64,000 bases of DNA, from positions 62,001-126,000 of the forward strand of contig NZ_LAJH01000011.1 in the NCBI RefSeq assembly GCF_001292625.1, given 5' to 3'. The DNA is from Shimia sp. SK013 (GTDB taxonomy: Bacteria; Pseudomonadota; Alphaproteobacteria; Rhodobacterales; Rhodobacteraceae). The notes below the pieces were generated by a model. The model saw only the letters and a list, made by a program, of their open reading frames with translations. It was not told the origin of the DNA and did not search any database. A program made the translations under genes and the position numbers. Positions 8,355-17,722 of this stretch are shown here, in pieces (the first letter of the stretch is position 1; each line of letters begins with the position of its first letter).

Positions 8355-9353
8355 TTAGATACGCCCCATCTTGGAGGCGACATCCGCCATTCGAGCCGAA
8401 AACCCCCACTCGTTGTCATACCATGCCAACACACGCACCAAACGGCCACCGATCACTTTGGTCTGGTCGGCTGCAAAAGTAGAGCTTTCGGTGGTGTGAT
8501 TGAAATCAACCGATACAAGCGGCAGGTCATTATAACCCAACACGCCTTTCATCTCGCCGGCCGCCGCCTCGGCCATGACAGCGTTAACGTCGTCCAGTGT
8601 TACGTCCTTGGAGGCAGTGAAGGTCAGGTCGACAGCGGAGACGTTCGGGGTCGGAACTCGGATGGCGGAGCCGTCGAGCTTGCCTTTCAGTTCCGGCAGC
8701 ACTTCACCCAAAGCTTTGGCGGCACCGGTCGAGGTCGGGATCATCGACATTGCGGCTGCGCGGGCGCGATACAGGTCGCTGTGGCGGCGATCCAATGTCG
8801 GCTGGTCGCCGGTATAGGCGTGAATCGTGGTCATGATGCCTTGCTCGATACCAAAGGCGTTGTTCAGCACCTTTGCCACGGGGGCGAGGCAGTTGGTGGT
8901 GCAGGACCCATTGGAGATCATATTGTCATTAGCTTCGAGCGTGTCGTCGTTCACACCAAAGACGATCGTTTTTTGAACGTTCTTGGCCGGGGCCGAGATT
9001 AGCACCTTTTTGGCGCCGCGCTCTAGGTGCTTGCGCGCTTTCTCACCGTCGTTGAAATTTCCGGTGCATTCCAAAACGACATCAACACCGTCCCAGTCGA
9101 GTTCGTCCATGTCATAAGTCGAATACATGCGCATCGGCCCTTGGCCGACGTCCATTGTTCCGTTGCCAGCAATAACTTCGTTACGGAACCGGCCGTGTAC
9201 GCTGTCGTATCGGATCAGATGCGCCGCCGTTTCCAGAGGGCCCGTTGCATTTACCTTGATGACGCGGACGTCCTGCCGTGCCTCTTCTGCGATGTGCATG
9301 AGGGTCGAACGGCCAATACGGCCAAATCCGTTGATACCTACAGTGACGGTCAT
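8355..9353 (-). CDS. gap: Glyceraldehyde-3-phosphate dehydrogenase, type I
   Basis: 332 residues, full length. VGINGFGRIGRSTLMHI is the NAD-binding N-terminus, and SNGSCTTNCLAPVAKVL carries the catalytic cysteine. HAYTGDQ, RARAAAMSMIPTSTGAAKA and WYDNEWGFSARM are further landmarks of type I GAPDH. It interconverts glyceraldehyde 3-phosphate and 1,3-bisphosphoglycerate in glycolysis or gluconeogenesis in the cytoplasm. An AGGAG-type ribosome site lies upstream of the ATG. The 47-aa ORF follows on the same strand. Confidence 0.97.
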   Translation of the reverse strand: MTVTVGINGFGRIGRSTLMHIAEEARQDVRVIKVNATGPLETAAHLIRYDSVHGRFRNEVIAGNGTMDVGQGPMRMYSTYDMDELDWDGVDVVLECTGNFNDGEKARKHLERGAKKVLISAPAKNVQKTIVFGVNDDTLEANDNMISNGSCTTNCLAPVAKVLNNAFGIEQGIMTTIHAYTGDQPTLDRRHSDLYRARAAAMSMIPTSTGAAKALGEVLPELKGKLDGSAIRVPTPNVSAVDLTFTASKDVTLDDVNAVMAEAAAGEMKGVLGYNDLPLVSVDFNHTTESSTFAADQTKVIGGRLVRVLAWYDNEWGFSARMADVASKMGRI

Positions 9354-9723
9354 CCTGCTCTCCTGACGCTCGGGATCTTCGGTTGGGTTGTGTTTCCTAT
9401 AGGGAACTAGGGTGCGTGCCGAAAGGTAAGATAGTGTGAAAAATCCATATGTTAGCGATAAATCCGACCGTTGCCGCCAACGGTAACGCTAACAGTTCGC
9501 GGTCCGCCGGTGGAATTCATGTCGTCAGCGTGCGATTGCGCGGCTCTGTTGCCATTGGACGCAAATTTGATTCGCAAATTTGGCCGTGGGTTTAAGCAGT
9601 TTTGAAGAGCCAGCGAGTTTGTTGACCTTAAAGAGAGTTTACTTTGTGAAATCGGCGTTAAGTTGATCGCGACTGCGGGCGATGTCGCTGGCGTATGGTC
9701 AGAGCAGTCATTGGATTAGTTAT
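9354..9723. other. Intergenic region upstream of gap and the frameshifted OMP
   Basis: About 370 bases between two divergent genes, and therefore presumably the gap promoter region. I see no convincing ORF, RNA gene or strong terminator. The element CGCAAATTTG occurs imperfectly twice near 9560-9580. Nothing else stands out. Confidence 0.5.
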
Positions 9724-10486
9724 ATGAGCTTTCAAAAGATGGGTTGTTGGATTTTTGGGGCAGCTTTGACGATCGCTGCGATGGGTCCAGGTTCCGAGCT
9801 CAACGCGCAGCAGGGCGGATCGGCCTCCTATTTTGGACAAGATGCACGTCCAAACAGATATCTGCCTGACGCGCGGCAGTTAAAACGCGGAGAGCTCGTC
9901 TATAGTTTGGATCAGGCGTGGTTGCCAATGCGGGCATCACAACGCAAATGTACGCTACATTGACCGCTCACTGGGGCGTGTCTGACAAGTGGCAGATCAG
10001 CGCCAACGTGGTGTCTCTTTATGGACTAAGTAGCACCGCGCGCGGTTTGTTGTCTACGAACGGTGTGGGAACAGTCGGGGTCAATGCGCGATATCAAATT
10101 GGTGAATACGGTGATTGGGGTGTATCCCTTCTCGGTGCAATTGAATACGTCGACTGGCAAGTTCGCGTGCCTGTAGGCGGGCGCACATTGACTGGCGCTC
10201 CGGCAGGGTCTCTGCACTTGCCGGTCACCTACAAGGCCTCAAAACGGTCGCCTTGACTGGGTCGCTGTCCTATTCGGTTTTAGGACAATTTGGCAACGGT
10301 GGTGCTGATATCGAAAAAATACTGGGGGCTGGATTGGGGATCGAAGTGACCCCAGCTGGGCCGCTGAGCTTGTTTGTGTCTGTAAATCACCCGATCGAGG
10401 GGGAAAACCGCCTGCTCTCAAGCGGGCGATTGGCCAAAGGAACAGTTTGGGCGGTGGGCGCGCGCGTCCATTTTGCAAAGGTTAGG
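9724..10486 (+). pseudogene. Frameshifted outer-membrane beta-barrel protein
   Basis: Three consecutive open segments in three different frames together encode one plausible protein. The first begins at ATG 9724 with a signal peptide (FGAALTIAAM..SELNAQ) and reads to about 9915. The second continues as VVANAGITTQMYATLTAHWG, with alternating beta-strand character, to about 10230. The third continues as QGLKTVALTGSLSYSVLGQF to about VGARVHFA near 10480. Each junction is a one-base loss (or two-base gain). The strand pattern and the closing aromatic strand suggest a transporter-like or autotransporter-like barrel of about 250 residues. It may be a decayed gene or a locus with sequencing errors. 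Confidence 0.6.
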
Positions 10487-10751
10487 CAGCTGATCTTTCT
10501 GTTTCCAATGGCAACCATGGCTCGCCGAGTACAGGCATCATATGATCCATGTCGGGTGACGTCGTGTTGGTGTCGCTTGGGGTGTCCAAAAAGTTTTCAA
10601 AATAGGAATACTTCCCGCGAGGCGGTACCTCAGAATGGTGGACGTGTCACAAACTGCATGAGGTTTGGCACAATCTGCGAGTGGAAATTCGGATCGACTG
10701 GACTACCTTGGAACTAACGCAACAGGATCTAGGTTTTCGGGAGGCAGAAAT

Positions 10752-11210
10752 ATGCAACTGATCGTGGACGGGAAACGCCACGAGGTGGATGTCGAAGACG
10801 ACATGCCACTTCTGTGGGTTTTGAGAGATGAATTAAACATCAAAGCTGTAAAATACGGTTGCGGTGTCGCGGCTTGCGGTGCGTGCACGGTGCATATTGA
10901 CGGGGTCGCCGTACGCTCTTGTCAAACCTCTGTCTCCGATGTGGACGGCGAAGTGACAACTATCAACGGTCTTGGTACGCCTGAAGCGATGCACGCTGTT
11001 CAAGAAGCCTGGGTCGAGCATCAAGTAGCTCAATGCGGATACTGTCAGTCTGGCCAAATTATGCAGGCCGCGTCTTTGTTGTCGGACAAGCCGAGCCCAT
11101 CAGACGAAGACATTGATGATGCGATGTCCGGCAATTTGTGCCGGTGTGGGACCTATCCTCGCATCCGAGCTGCAGTGAAAACTGCGGCCGTAAAGCTGCA
11201 GGAGGGCTAG
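10752..11210 (+). CDS. iorA: [2Fe-2S] subunit of a molybdenum hydroxylase (IorA type)
   Basis: 152 residues with the two [2Fe-2S] domains of small electron-transfer subunits in the xanthine oxidase family. [16 protein letters not shown] is the plant-ferredoxin-like cluster; [12 protein letters not shown] and [15 protein letters not shown] form the C-terminal cluster. The ATG at 10752, preceded by GGGAGG, was chosen over an upstream start at 10665 that adds a non-conserved stretch. The next gene follows after 3 bases and encodes the molybdopterin subunit, so this is a two-gene operon like iorAB of isoquinoline 1-oxidoreductase. The true substrate is unknown. Confidence 0.9.
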   Translation: MQLIVDGKRHEVDVEDDMPLLWVLRDELNIKAVKYGCGVAACGACTVHIDGVAVRSCQTSVSDVDGEVTTINGLGTPEAMHAVQEAWVEHQVAQCGYCQSGQIMQAASLLSDKPSPSDEDIDDAMSGNLCRCGTYPRIRAAVKTAAVKLQEG

Positions 11211-11213
11211 GGT

Positions 11214-13454
11214 ATGAGTAAAGTCGGAAAAATCGCACGTCGCACGTTTTTGATTGGCGCAGCAGCCGTGGCCGGTGGCGTCGCTTTTGGCGTCTACAAA
11301 GTCCGCACTCCGTTTAACAATCCATTGGAAAACGACCTTGCGGATGGATCTGCAACTTTTAATCCATGGGTGATAATCGATAGTGAAAAAGTCACGTTGA
11401 TAGGACCACACGGCGACAAAGGGCAGGGGATTGCCCATGCGCAAGCCGCGCTTATTGCCGAAGAACTCGACATTGAATTCGGGCAGTTTGAAACCAGTTT
11501 TGGCAAGCCCGACAAAGCCTATTGGAACCGCGCAATGGCTGATGATGGCGTGCCATTCATGTTCACTGACAAGAGCTTTTCTGCTGAGAGCATGCGCACA
11601 GTCATGGGCGGACTGCTAAAGCTCTTAGGCATGCAGGGCACGGGCGGATCAAGTTCGATCCCAGACAGTTTTGTCAAATTGCGGGAGGCCGGTGCGATGG
11701 CCCGCGAAACACTGAAATTGGCTGCGTCCAATGTCAGTGGTGTTCCTGTCAGGGACTTAAAGACCGCAAATGGCGCTGTTCTTTTGCCTGATGGTACCGA
11801 GATTGCATACACCGCATTGGCAGGTGAAGCCGCCAAGTTAGACCCCGTTCGCGAAATCAAACTGCGTGAGCCGAGCGAATGGCGCCTTATCGGGAAGCCG
11901 ATGCAACGACTTGATATTGTTTCGAAATCAACTGGCACAATGGATTATGGCATCGATATCGATATCGAGGGCGCAGTCCATGCGGCGGTTGTCTGCAATC
12001 CACGTCAGGGCGGTGCATTGAACAGCTATGATGCCGATACTGCCTCGAAAATGCGTGGCGTTCAAAAAATCGTCGACGTGACAGGCGGCGTAGCCGTAGT
12101 CGCTGATAACACATGGCGCGCTATTCAAGCGGCTCAGGCCATCGACTTTGACTGGGGCCCTGCGCCTTATCCTGCCGAGCAGGATGACCATTGGGCGGAG
12201 GTGGCGGCGTCATTTGTCGAGGATCGGTTGGACAAGGAGTGGCGTAACGAAGGCGATGTGGACCAAGCTTTGGCAGGCGGAAAGGCTGTCGACGTAGAGT
12301 ACCGAGTTCCTTACGTAGCGCATGCACCGCTTGAGCCGCTGAACGCGACCGTTTTGGTGGAAGACAACAAAGTGACGGTGTGGACCGGTCATCAAGTGCC
12401 GCGCATGTTGCAGCAGCAAGTGGCAGCGGTCACCGGGCACGCTCCGGAACAAGTTGATTTTTACAACCAGTTCATGGGCGGCAGCTTTGGTCATCGACTT
12501 GAATTCGAGCATGTGAAACTGGCGGCTGAAGTTGCCAATCAGATGCGCGGCACTCCGGTCAAATTGACTTATTCTCGTGAAGAAGATTTTGCACACGACT
12601 TCCCGCGCCACATCGGCATGGCCAGAGGCAGCGGTGCGGTGCAGGACGGCAAAGTGGTTGCGGTGGACTTGGCGGTCGCCATGCCATCAGTGATCAACTC
12701 GCAAATGGGTCGTGCTGGCTTGTCAGTTCCTGGACCGGACACTCAGATTTCCGCAGGTGCATGGAACAACCCATACTCCATACCCAACAACCGCATGCGT
12801 GCCTATCGCGTGCCTGAGTTGGCGCCAACGTCAAGTTGGCGGTCCGTTGGAGCTTCGGCTGGCGGGTTCTTCTTTGACAGCTTGCTCGATGAATTGATCT
12901 ATGAGGCCGGCGCAGATCCTTTGGCGGAACGCATCCGTCTAATGCAACACGACGTAAGCCGTAAGGTTCTTGAAGCAGTTGGAGAAATGTCCAATTGGGG
13001 CAGCACATTGCCTGCAAACACTGGCCGTGGTGTGGCCTTCGTCGAAAGCTTCGGTGTGCCGACTGCGGAGGTGATTGAAGTCTCCAATACAGATAACGGT
13101 ATTCGGATCAACAAGGTTTGGGTCGCGGCGGATGTTGGAACAGTGGTGGATCCCGTCAACTTTGAGAACCTTGTCCAAGGTGGCGTCATCTTTGGTCTTG
13201 GTCACGCAATGAACAGCGAGATCACCTATTCCGACGGAATGGCGGAACAGGCGAACTACTGGGATGCTGAGGGCATGCGAATGAGCCAATGCCCTGAGAT
13301 TTTTGTCAAAGGTCTGGAAAATAATCCAAGCGTGCGCGGGATTGGTGAACCCCCGGTACCGCCAGCGGCCCCTGCGTTGGCCAATGCGATCTTCGCGGCC
13401 ACGGGTCAGCGGATCCGCGAACTGCCGCTCTATAACCACATTGATTTTGTGTGA
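11214..13454 (+). CDS. iorB: Molybdopterin-dependent aldehyde oxidase/isoquinoline oxidoreductase large subunit
   Basis: 746 residues. The N-terminus ARRTFLIGAAAVAGGVAFG is a twin-arginine-type signal, so the folded enzyme with its cofactor is probably exported or membrane-anchored. The remainder matches IorB-type large subunits of the xanthine dehydrogenase superfamily: VPYVAHAPLEPLNATV, TGHQVPRMLQQQV, FMGGSFGHRLEFEHV and the C-terminal VRGIGEPPVPPAAPALANAI with the conserved active-site glutamate. With IorA it forms a two-subunit molybdenum hydroxylase lacking an FAD subunit. Substrates of this group include N-heteroaromatics and aldehydes; which applies here cannot be told. Confidence 0.9.
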   Translation: MSKVGKIARRTFLIGAAAVAGGVAFGVYKVRTPFNNPLENDLADGSATFNPWVIIDSEKVTLIGPHGDKGQGIAHAQAALIAEELDIEFGQFETSFGKPDKAYWNRAMADDGVPFMFTDKSFSAESMRTVMGGLLKLLGMQGTGGSSSIPDSFVKLREAGAMARETLKLAASNVSGVPVRDLKTANGAVLLPDGTEIAYTALAGEAAKLDPVREIKLREPSEWRLIGKPMQRLDIVSKSTGTMDYGIDIDIEGAVHAAVVCNPRQGGALNSYDADTASKMRGVQKIVDVTGGVAVVADNTWRAIQAAQAIDFDWGPAPYPAEQDDHWAEVAASFVEDRLDKEWRNEGDVDQALAGGKAVDVEYRVPYVAHAPLEPLNATVLVEDNKVTVWTGHQVPRMLQQQVAAVTGHAPEQVDFYNQFMGGSFGHRLEFEHVKLAAEVANQMRGTPVKLTYSREEDFAHDFPRHIGMARGSGAVQDGKVVAVDLAVAMPSVINSQMGRAGLSVPGPDTQISAGAWNNPYSIPNNRMRAYRVPELAPTSSWRSVGASAGGFFFDSLLDELIYEAGADPLAERIRLMQHDVSRKVLEAVGEMSNWGSTLPANTGRGVAFVESFGVPTAEVIEVSNTDNGIRINKVWVAADVGTVVDPVNFENLVQGGVIFGLGHAMNSEITYSDGMAEQANYWDAEGMRMSQCPEIFVKGLENNPSVRGIGEPPVPPAAPALANAIFAATGQRIRELPLYNHIDFV

Positions 13455-13472
13455 GTTTGAAGCACTAGAAGA

Positions 13473-13506
13473 CCCCCGCCGCCAGAAGGTTGCGGGGGCT
13501 TTTTTT
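13473..13506. terminator. Terminator after iorB
   Basis: Arms at 13473-13479 and 13492-13498 form a 7-bp GC-only stem with a 12-base loop, followed by a long T run. It ends the iorAB transcript just before the convergent enoyl-CoA hydratase stop. Confidence 0.85.
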
Positions 13507-13513
13507 GTCCAGT

Positions 13514-14278
13514 TTAGACAGCCTTGAAATTCGGTGGGCGTTTTTCAAAAAACGCTGCTCGGCCTTCTTTGGCGTTTTCACTGTCCAGCAGACCGGGTTG
13601 AACATCACGTTCATAGTCAATCGCGCGATCTAGACGACCGGAATCAAAAGCTTTTATGGCTTGTAGTGCTCCCGGGGCAAGGGTTTCGATGTGGTCCGCC
13701 AATTTCAGCGCCTCTGTCACCGACTGACCGTCCTCGCAAAGCGTGTCTACCATCCCATAGTCGTTTCCGTCTTCGGCACTGACTGGTTTGGCGTAGAGCA
13801 TGATTTGACGCGCGCGGGCTTGGCCAACACGGGCGGGAAGGGAACCCAGTAGGCCGTAATCGGGCATCAAACCAATTTTCGGAAAAGCCGACATGAAACG
13901 CGCGGATTTACCCGCAATCACAGTGTCGCACAGCATCGCCAATGCAAAGCCTGCACCTGCGGCCCACCCCTCCACTGCAGCGATGACTGGGACGGAGGCG
14001 CCGGTAACCTGATTGGCCAGATGTTTGACATGCTCAAAGTTAATCCGCTTCAAACGCTGAGGGGCGTCCATGGTCGATATGTCTCCACCGGACGAAAAAT
14101 TTCCTCCGGCGCCCGTGAGAACGATTGCGCGTAGGTTAGGGTCGGCTTCCGCATTTTCCAGAGCTTCGCTCAGGGCCTTGCGTGTTCCGGCACCAATTGG
14201 GTTTAGTCGCGCTGGGTCGTTAAGGGTAAGCACAAGGGCATTGCCCTGTCGCTTTTGCAGGATCGGATTCTCGGTCAT
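13514..14278 (-). CDS. Enoyl-CoA hydratase/isomerase family protein
   Basis: 254 residues from the ATG at 14278, which has GAGGAG 6 bases upstream; a longer frame to 14329 lacks support. The crotonase fold is clear: LNDPARLNPIG near the N-terminus, AIVLTGAGGNFSSGGDIS (oxyanion hole and CoA site, about residues 52-69) and VEGWAAGAGFALAMLCD (second oxyanion-hole loop). The usual pair of catalytic glutamates is not evident, so hydratase activity is not assured; related proteins act as isomerases or hydrolases. It is convergent with iorB and probably transcribed alone. Confidence 0.88.
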   Translation of the reverse strand: MTENPILQKRQGNALVLTLNDPARLNPIGAGTRKALSEALENAEADPNLRAIVLTGAGGNFSSGGDISTMDAPQRLKRINFEHVKHLANQVTGASVPVIAAVEGWAAGAGFALAMLCDTVIAGKSARFMSAFPKIGLMPDYGLLGSLPARVGQARARQIMLYAKPVSAEDGNDYGMVDTLCEDGQSVTEALKLADHIETLAPGALQAIKAFDSGRLDRAIDYERDVQPGLLDSENAKEGRAAFFEKRPPNFKAV

Positions 14279-14480
14279 GGGGGCTCCTCTCAGTTGCGAA
14301 GAGGTTATGCGGTGAAAACGCCAAGGCAAAGGTGCGTAAAAGGCGTGAACGTCACGTTACAAAGGTTAAGTGCGCAGGGCAGAATGGTCACAGAGGTTTC
14401 GGGAACTTGCGCGTTGACCTTTAATAATAGGGGGGCTGAGGGTATGGTTGCTCTGGGATGGAGCAATAGGGCGTAAGCCA

Positions 14481-14867
14481 ATGGGTGATCTTCGTAAGAT
14501 TTTGCACGTCGAGGACGATCCCGATATTCGGGAAATTGCCTATTTGGCATTGGCTGAACTTGGTGGGTTCGAAGTTTTGCAATGTGCCAGCGGAATGGAA
14601 GCAATTGAAAAGGCAGAGGCATTCTTGCCTGACGTCTTTTTGTTGGACATGATGATGCCTGGTATGACCGGTGTCGAAACTATTGTAGCTATCCGAGCGC
14701 AGACGTCCTTAGTCGAGGTGCCTGCAATTTTTATGACGTCCAAAAACATCGCAACTGAACATCAAGATGAAATCAGGACGCTGGCGGTTGGCGCCATTCA
14801 AAAGCCTTTCGATCCGGTTGCATTACCTGATCAGATTAGGTCGATGGTGGCAAAAAGCGCGACTTAG
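14481..14867 (+). CDS. Single-domain response regulator
   Basis: 128 residues consisting of one receiver domain with no output domain. All phosphorylation residues are visible: the acidic EDD near the N-terminus (ILHVEDDPD), phosphoacceptor Asp in FLLDMMMPGM, Thr in IFMTSK and Lys in AIQKPFDP. Such proteins act as phosphate shuttles or sinks in phosphorelays. It converges, 5 bases apart, on a gene for a free Hpt protein that is itself next to a histidine kinase, suggesting one relay. ATG 14481 was preferred over an upstream TTG because the domain begins right after it. Confidence 0.9.
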   Translation: MGDLRKILHVEDDPDIREIAYLALAELGGFEVLQCASGMEAIEKAEAFLPDVFLLDMMMPGMTGVETIVAIRAQTSLVEVPAIFMTSKNIATEHQDEIRTLAVGAIQKPFDPVALPDQIRSMVAKSAT

Positions 14868-14872
14868 CCGCG

Positions 14873-15211
14873 TCAATCAAGTGATGAGACACGCCTAAGT
14901 TCTTCCGCGAGTAGATCCGCTGCAACAAGAATTTCGTAGAAAGACTCTTCATCCGGACGACGCTTGCGAGCCTGATCAACCATAGCCTCAGCAGCCTCGG
15001 CTCGACTACCAAGCGCGGCCATTCCATATGTCGCCGATATCCCAGCCAATTTGTGTGTCGCGACAAAAAGGTCTTCGTAAACTTTCTGGTTGGGGCCAGA
15101 CTCCATCAACGCTGTGACCATGTCCTCGATCTCGGCTTCGCGTTGGGGAAGCGTAGCCAGAAAATTCTGGCGCAGTTTTGCGAATTTTTCTTGATGCTCT
15201 TGAGGAAACAC
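14873..15211 (-). CDS. Free-standing histidine phosphotransfer (Hpt) protein
   Basis: 112 residues, helical throughout. LFVATHKLAGISATYGMAALG carries the phospho-accepting histidine in the canonical HxLxG context of Hpt domains. Hpt proteins pass phosphate between receiver domains in the cytoplasm. The gene lies 18 bases downstream of the histidine kinase gene and converges on the single receiver gene, so kinase, Hpt and receiver are probable partners. The kinase has no receiver of its own, so the order of transfer is not the textbook hybrid type. Confidence 0.88.
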   Translation of the reverse strand: MFPQEHQEKFAKLRQNFLATLPQREAEIEDMVTALMESGPNQKVYEDLFVATHKLAGISATYGMAALGSRAEAAEAMVDQARKRRPDEESFYEILVAADLLAEELRRVSSLD

Positions 15212-15229
15212 TGTGAAAGCCCTTGGTCG

Positions 15230-16678
15230 TTAATCGGTGTTTTCGCCGTGTGAAGGCGGGAATGTCACGTAAAAGCAGGTACCTTCACCTGGTGCACTTT
15301 CGAAATCAATTTCTGCGTCATGGTCATCGACAATTTGGCGCACGATAGACAATCCCAAACCAGTGCCGTCAAAGTCCCGGCGATCCGAGTTATCGACTTG
15401 CGAAAACTTCTCAAACACCAGATCACGCGCGTCGTCGGGGATGCCAATGCCGAAGTCGCGCACCGTCAGAACTGGATGGTCGTCATCAAGGCTGGCGCTT
15501 AGTTCGATGTAGGATCCGCGGTGAGAAAACTTCACGGCGTTGGATAAAAGGTTGTCCAGAACCTGCATCATACGTTCATGATCTGCTCGGATGGTGATGG
15601 GACGCTTGGGGCTGGCGACACGGATCACAGTTTCAAACTGATCTGCATACGGCGCAACGGACTGCGCAGCTTCCTCAATCAGTTCGCCAAGATCAATCGC
15701 CGAGAAGAAGTAGGTCATTTTGTGCGCCTCCATCTTCTGAATGTCGAGAAGGTCGTTAATCAACTTGCTGAGGCGTTGGCTGTTTTTGTGGGCTATATCA
15801 AGCATTCGTGCCGCGCTGTCAGGGTTTTTCACCAAATCGGTTTCGCGTAAAAGAGTAAGCGAGCCGTTGATCGACGTCAGAGGAGTGCGCAATTCATGGC
15901 TCACTACCGAAACGAACTGGGATTTGACCTCATAGCTTTCTTGTGCCCGGTCCCGCTCTGCACGCAACTCGTCCAATTGATCCAGGCCTTTTTGATAGAG
16001 CCTTAAGAAAATGACCGAGCATTCCAACACAAAGTACAAGACAAACAACGCGGTAGCGAAGTGCAACCACGCTGTGGATTGATACGAAGTGTGCTCGTTC
16101 CAAATATCTGCACCTGGAATGAAGATGAACAGGCCGCCATAGATCACCAATCGCACCGCCAGAACTTGCGGCAATTGGTGGTTGTTAACGGCTGCAAACA
16201 AACCGGCAGCAAATAGGAAGAATAGTGAGGAAAAATGTTCTGTTGGCCCTTCGAGCTTGGCAATCAATAAGGTGAAAACCGCCACCGCCAGCGAACTCAG
16301 AGTGTTAGAGAAGAACAGCCATTTCAACAGTGCAATGCTGTGCCGGAACGAGTGATCTTTGCGGTTGATGACGCGCAAGGAAATGAAGCTATCAAATAGA
16401 TCTGTGGCCTGACAAAGTAGATAACACAGCACTGCAATCGGTATCGAATAGTAGAAACCGCAGAGGATTGCCGCGCCAGCGTAAATCCCTTGTCGTTGCC
16501 AGAAAAGAGCCAGGCCGCCGCTGGAAAAATCATGCATTTGCTTCTTGAGGCGACGTGCTTCTTCAACCGAGATACGGGCGGAAGGAAACATCGTCCGGAA
16601 CCGACGGGACCAACGAAAAGCCCAGACTCTCATCCAGTTGTAAGTTCCTTTTTTGCCGTCAATCATCAGCGTTCCCAC
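15230..16678 (-). CDS. Membrane-bound sensor histidine kinase
   Basis: 482 residues. Five to six membrane segments (about residues 60-225) form an integral sensor without a large periplasmic loop. A short coiled coil leads to the HisKA domain with FVSVVSHELRTPLTSINGS (phospho-His) and then a HATPase with DNLLSNAVKFS (N box), VRDFGIGIPDD (G1), FEKFSQVD (F box) and DGTGLGLSIV (G2). All catalytic motifs are intact. No receiver domain is attached. The gene precedes the Hpt gene on the same strand. An intramembrane sensor suggests detection of a lipid-soluble or membrane-state signal, but that is inference. Confidence 0.93.
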   Translation of the reverse strand: MGTLMIDGKKGTYNWMRVWAFRWSRRFRTMFPSARISVEEARRLKKQMHDFSSGGLALFWQRQGIYAGAAILCGFYYSIPIAVLCYLLCQATDLFDSFISLRVINRKDHSFRHSIALLKWLFFSNTLSSLAVAVFTLLIAKLEGPTEHFSSLFFLFAAGLFAAVNNHQLPQVLAVRLVIYGGLFIFIPGADIWNEHTSYQSTAWLHFATALFVLYFVLECSVIFLRLYQKGLDQLDELRAERDRAQESYEVKSQFVSVVSHELRTPLTSINGSLTLLRETDLVKNPDSAARMLDIAHKNSQRLSKLINDLLDIQKMEAHKMTYFFSAIDLGELIEEAAQSVAPYADQFETVIRVASPKRPITIRADHERMMQVLDNLLSNAVKFSHRGSYIELSASLDDDHPVLTVRDFGIGIPDDARDLVFEKFSQVDNSDRRDFDGTGLGLSIVRQIVDDHDAEIDFESAPGEGTCFYVTFPPSHGENTD

Positions 16679-16773
16679 AGTTTTCCATAACGGGTGTCAT
16701 GGCTAATTTTAGCTTAAAGGGCAAATGTGGCTGGACGATGGATGGCTTGTGCCAAGATTTGGCCGCTTTGGCG

Positions 16774-17157
16774 TCAGTGAGTAGGCGTTTGAGATGCGAC
16801 GTGGTAAACGCGTCCCGCGTACGACAAATCTGGTTGTTTTCCGGCGCGTTGCAAAAAACTGCGCATCTCAAATGTCGTATCAACGTGGATGTTGCCATGC
16901 GGCAGGTATCCAGATTGCTCAAAGGCACCGTGCGCCTCGATCACGTCCCCAACTGAGATTTCTCTTTGAAACCGTTGGATTAAACGATCATCTCGAATGG
17001 TGAAGCACACCCTATCGGGATAGCGAAACCCTGGTGCCTGTGCATCGGCGGCCGTTTGACGAGAAAGGTCCACCAAGAGTTTTGGCTTCGTCGACTTCAA
17101 TAGCAATGTGCCTGCGACTTCACCTTTGACGTGGAAATTCATGAAATAGGGATGCAT
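16774..17157 (-). CDS. Conserved hypothetical protein, OB-fold-like
   Basis: 127 residues, no signal peptide or membrane segment. Alternating beta-strand pattern with FHVKGEVAGTLLLKS, RVCFTIRDDRLIQRFQREISVGDVIEAHGAFEQSGYLPHGNIHVDTTFEMRSFLQ resembles a small OB-fold protein: the phrase GDVIEAHGAFEQ is typical of the strand-turn that defines nucleic-acid-binding OB folds. I do not recognise a named family. It lies between the sensor kinase and the autoinducer synthase, but on its own strand and without overlap, so a link with either is unproven. Confidence 0.62.
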   Translation of the reverse strand: MHPYFMNFHVKGEVAGTLLLKSTKPKLLVDLSRQTAADAQAPGFRYPDRVCFTIRDDRLIQRFQREISVGDVIEAHGAFEQSGYLPHGNIHVDTTFEMRSFLQRAGKQPDLSYAGRVYHVASQTPTH

Positions 17158-17722
17158 TGCGCGCTTTCTCTTAGCCTGAATTTCTGGGGCGAATTACTGC
17201 CACGCTTTCAACCTGACTGAATAAATGGGCAATTTCGTGGTCAGCCTGAGATATTTGTGCGAACACCAAAAAAAAATGTGACCAACGTTTTGGGTGATTT
17301 TTTTTTCATTTCCAATCAACACTCTAAGTTGCCCAGTAAAACAAAGGCGATAGCGTTGATCTGTGTATGGTAGGCCATTTTTTTGGTTGAGGGGGACGCT
17401 ACGGAAGTTCCGGAAAAGTTGAAAAAAAATATTGGAAAGAACAGGAAAGTGTGCGTCAAATGCAATGAGAGGCCGAGCAGTTGCCCCATTTCAAACGCAG
17501 AACGCGTTTTTGAGTTTTTGTGGATTACGGTGCCATTCAAGATGGACAGCGTTTCACAAGCGAGAGCACCGTTGGGGATGGGTGTGGCAAGGGTGCGGTC
17601 TCTTTGTGCAGTATGTGGTATGTTGGTTTTGTAACGTGTTCCGGGTCCCCAAGTTTCTTTTACGCGGTCCGGTTTTGTGAGTGTTCACTTTCCTGTCGAC
17701 TAAATACCGGAGACTAGGCGCA
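17158..17722. other. Long intergenic region upstream of the AHL synthase
   Basis: 565 bases without a credible gene. It is AT-rich compared with its surroundings, with A9 and T8 runs near 17267-17310. Reading frames of 60-80 codons exist on both strands but lack ribosome sites and sensible composition. I searched by eye for an 18-20-bp lux-box-like palindrome and found none I would defend. The region probably holds the AHL synthase promoter and long leader. Confidence 0.5.

Noticed and set aside
17260-17312. Terminator candidate in the AT-rich gap (CCAA/TTGG then T8)
   Set aside because: The stem is only 4 bp, too weak to call.
17383-17634. Possible small ORF upstream of the AHL synthase
   Set aside because: No ribosome site, odd composition and overlapping frames on both strands of equal quality.
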